Source: an uncultured Prevotella sp.
GTDB lineage: Bacteria; Bacteroidota; Bacteroidia; Bacteroidales; Bacteroidaceae
DNA length: 5,089 bases
Assembly (NCBI GenBank): GCA_900551985.1
Contig: URYG01000230.1
Coordinates: 1-5,089 of the forward strand
Direction: 5' to 3'
Part shown: piece after piece, positions 5,064 to 5,089 of the stretch
Layout of the letters: every line of letters begins with the position of its first letter
Position numbering within the stretch: position 1 is the stretch's first letter
Made by a program: the position numbers and the translations under genes
Notes under the pieces: model-generated
Databases searched by the model: none
Seen by the model: the letters and a program-made list of their open reading frames with translations, nothing else
Told to the model about the DNA's origin: nothing

Positions 5064-5089
5064 CAATAGAATTGCGAAGCTGGGGCTTG

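Overview
The window looks like an ordinary chromosomal segment of a Bacteroidota bacterium, most likely of the Prevotella/Segatella group. Three things suggest this. Promoter-like sites match the Bacteroidota consensus (TAnnTTTG near -7, with TTTG about 20 bp upstream at one of them). Most genes start after A/T-rich leaders without a Shine-Dalgarno sequence. The proteins read like Bacteroidales versions of their families. The genus is an inference; nothing here proves it.

Everything coding is on the minus strand, so read from right to left. At the far right (about 4931-5063) is a gene-free cluster of small hairpins and short repeats resembling a REP-type intergenic element. It is followed by recX (4381-4911, RecA regulator) and a ComF-family phosphoribosyltransferase gene (3576-4304), separated by 76 bp that contain a 7-bp tandem repeat. 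Next comes a 178-bp gap with a G-run block (a candidate G-quadruplex on the + strand), a degenerate 12-bp repeat and a promoter-like site. Downstream are pyrE (2759-3397), a small SRPBCC-like gene (2280-2741) and argH (929-2266), spaced 17 and 13 bp apart and almost certainly one operon. After argH lies a lipoprotein gene (208-822, possibly starting at 891), whose leader carries an exact-period 18-bp duplication. A bidirectional-looking terminator (125-155) closes it. A separate promoter (74-105) then drives a tRNA-Gly(GCC) gene that runs off the left edge.

Functionally, pyrE (pyrimidine synthesis) and argH (arginine synthesis) belong to the two pathways that share carbamoyl phosphate. RecX and ComF both relate to handling of DNA or recombination. 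The lipoprotein has a four-cysteine C-terminal domain that looks like a Rieske fold with its histidine ligands replaced by cysteine. I found no phage, IS, CRISPR, toxin-antitoxin or defence locus. The items most worth checking are the lipoprotein family, the duplicated leader and the repeat cluster upstream of recX.
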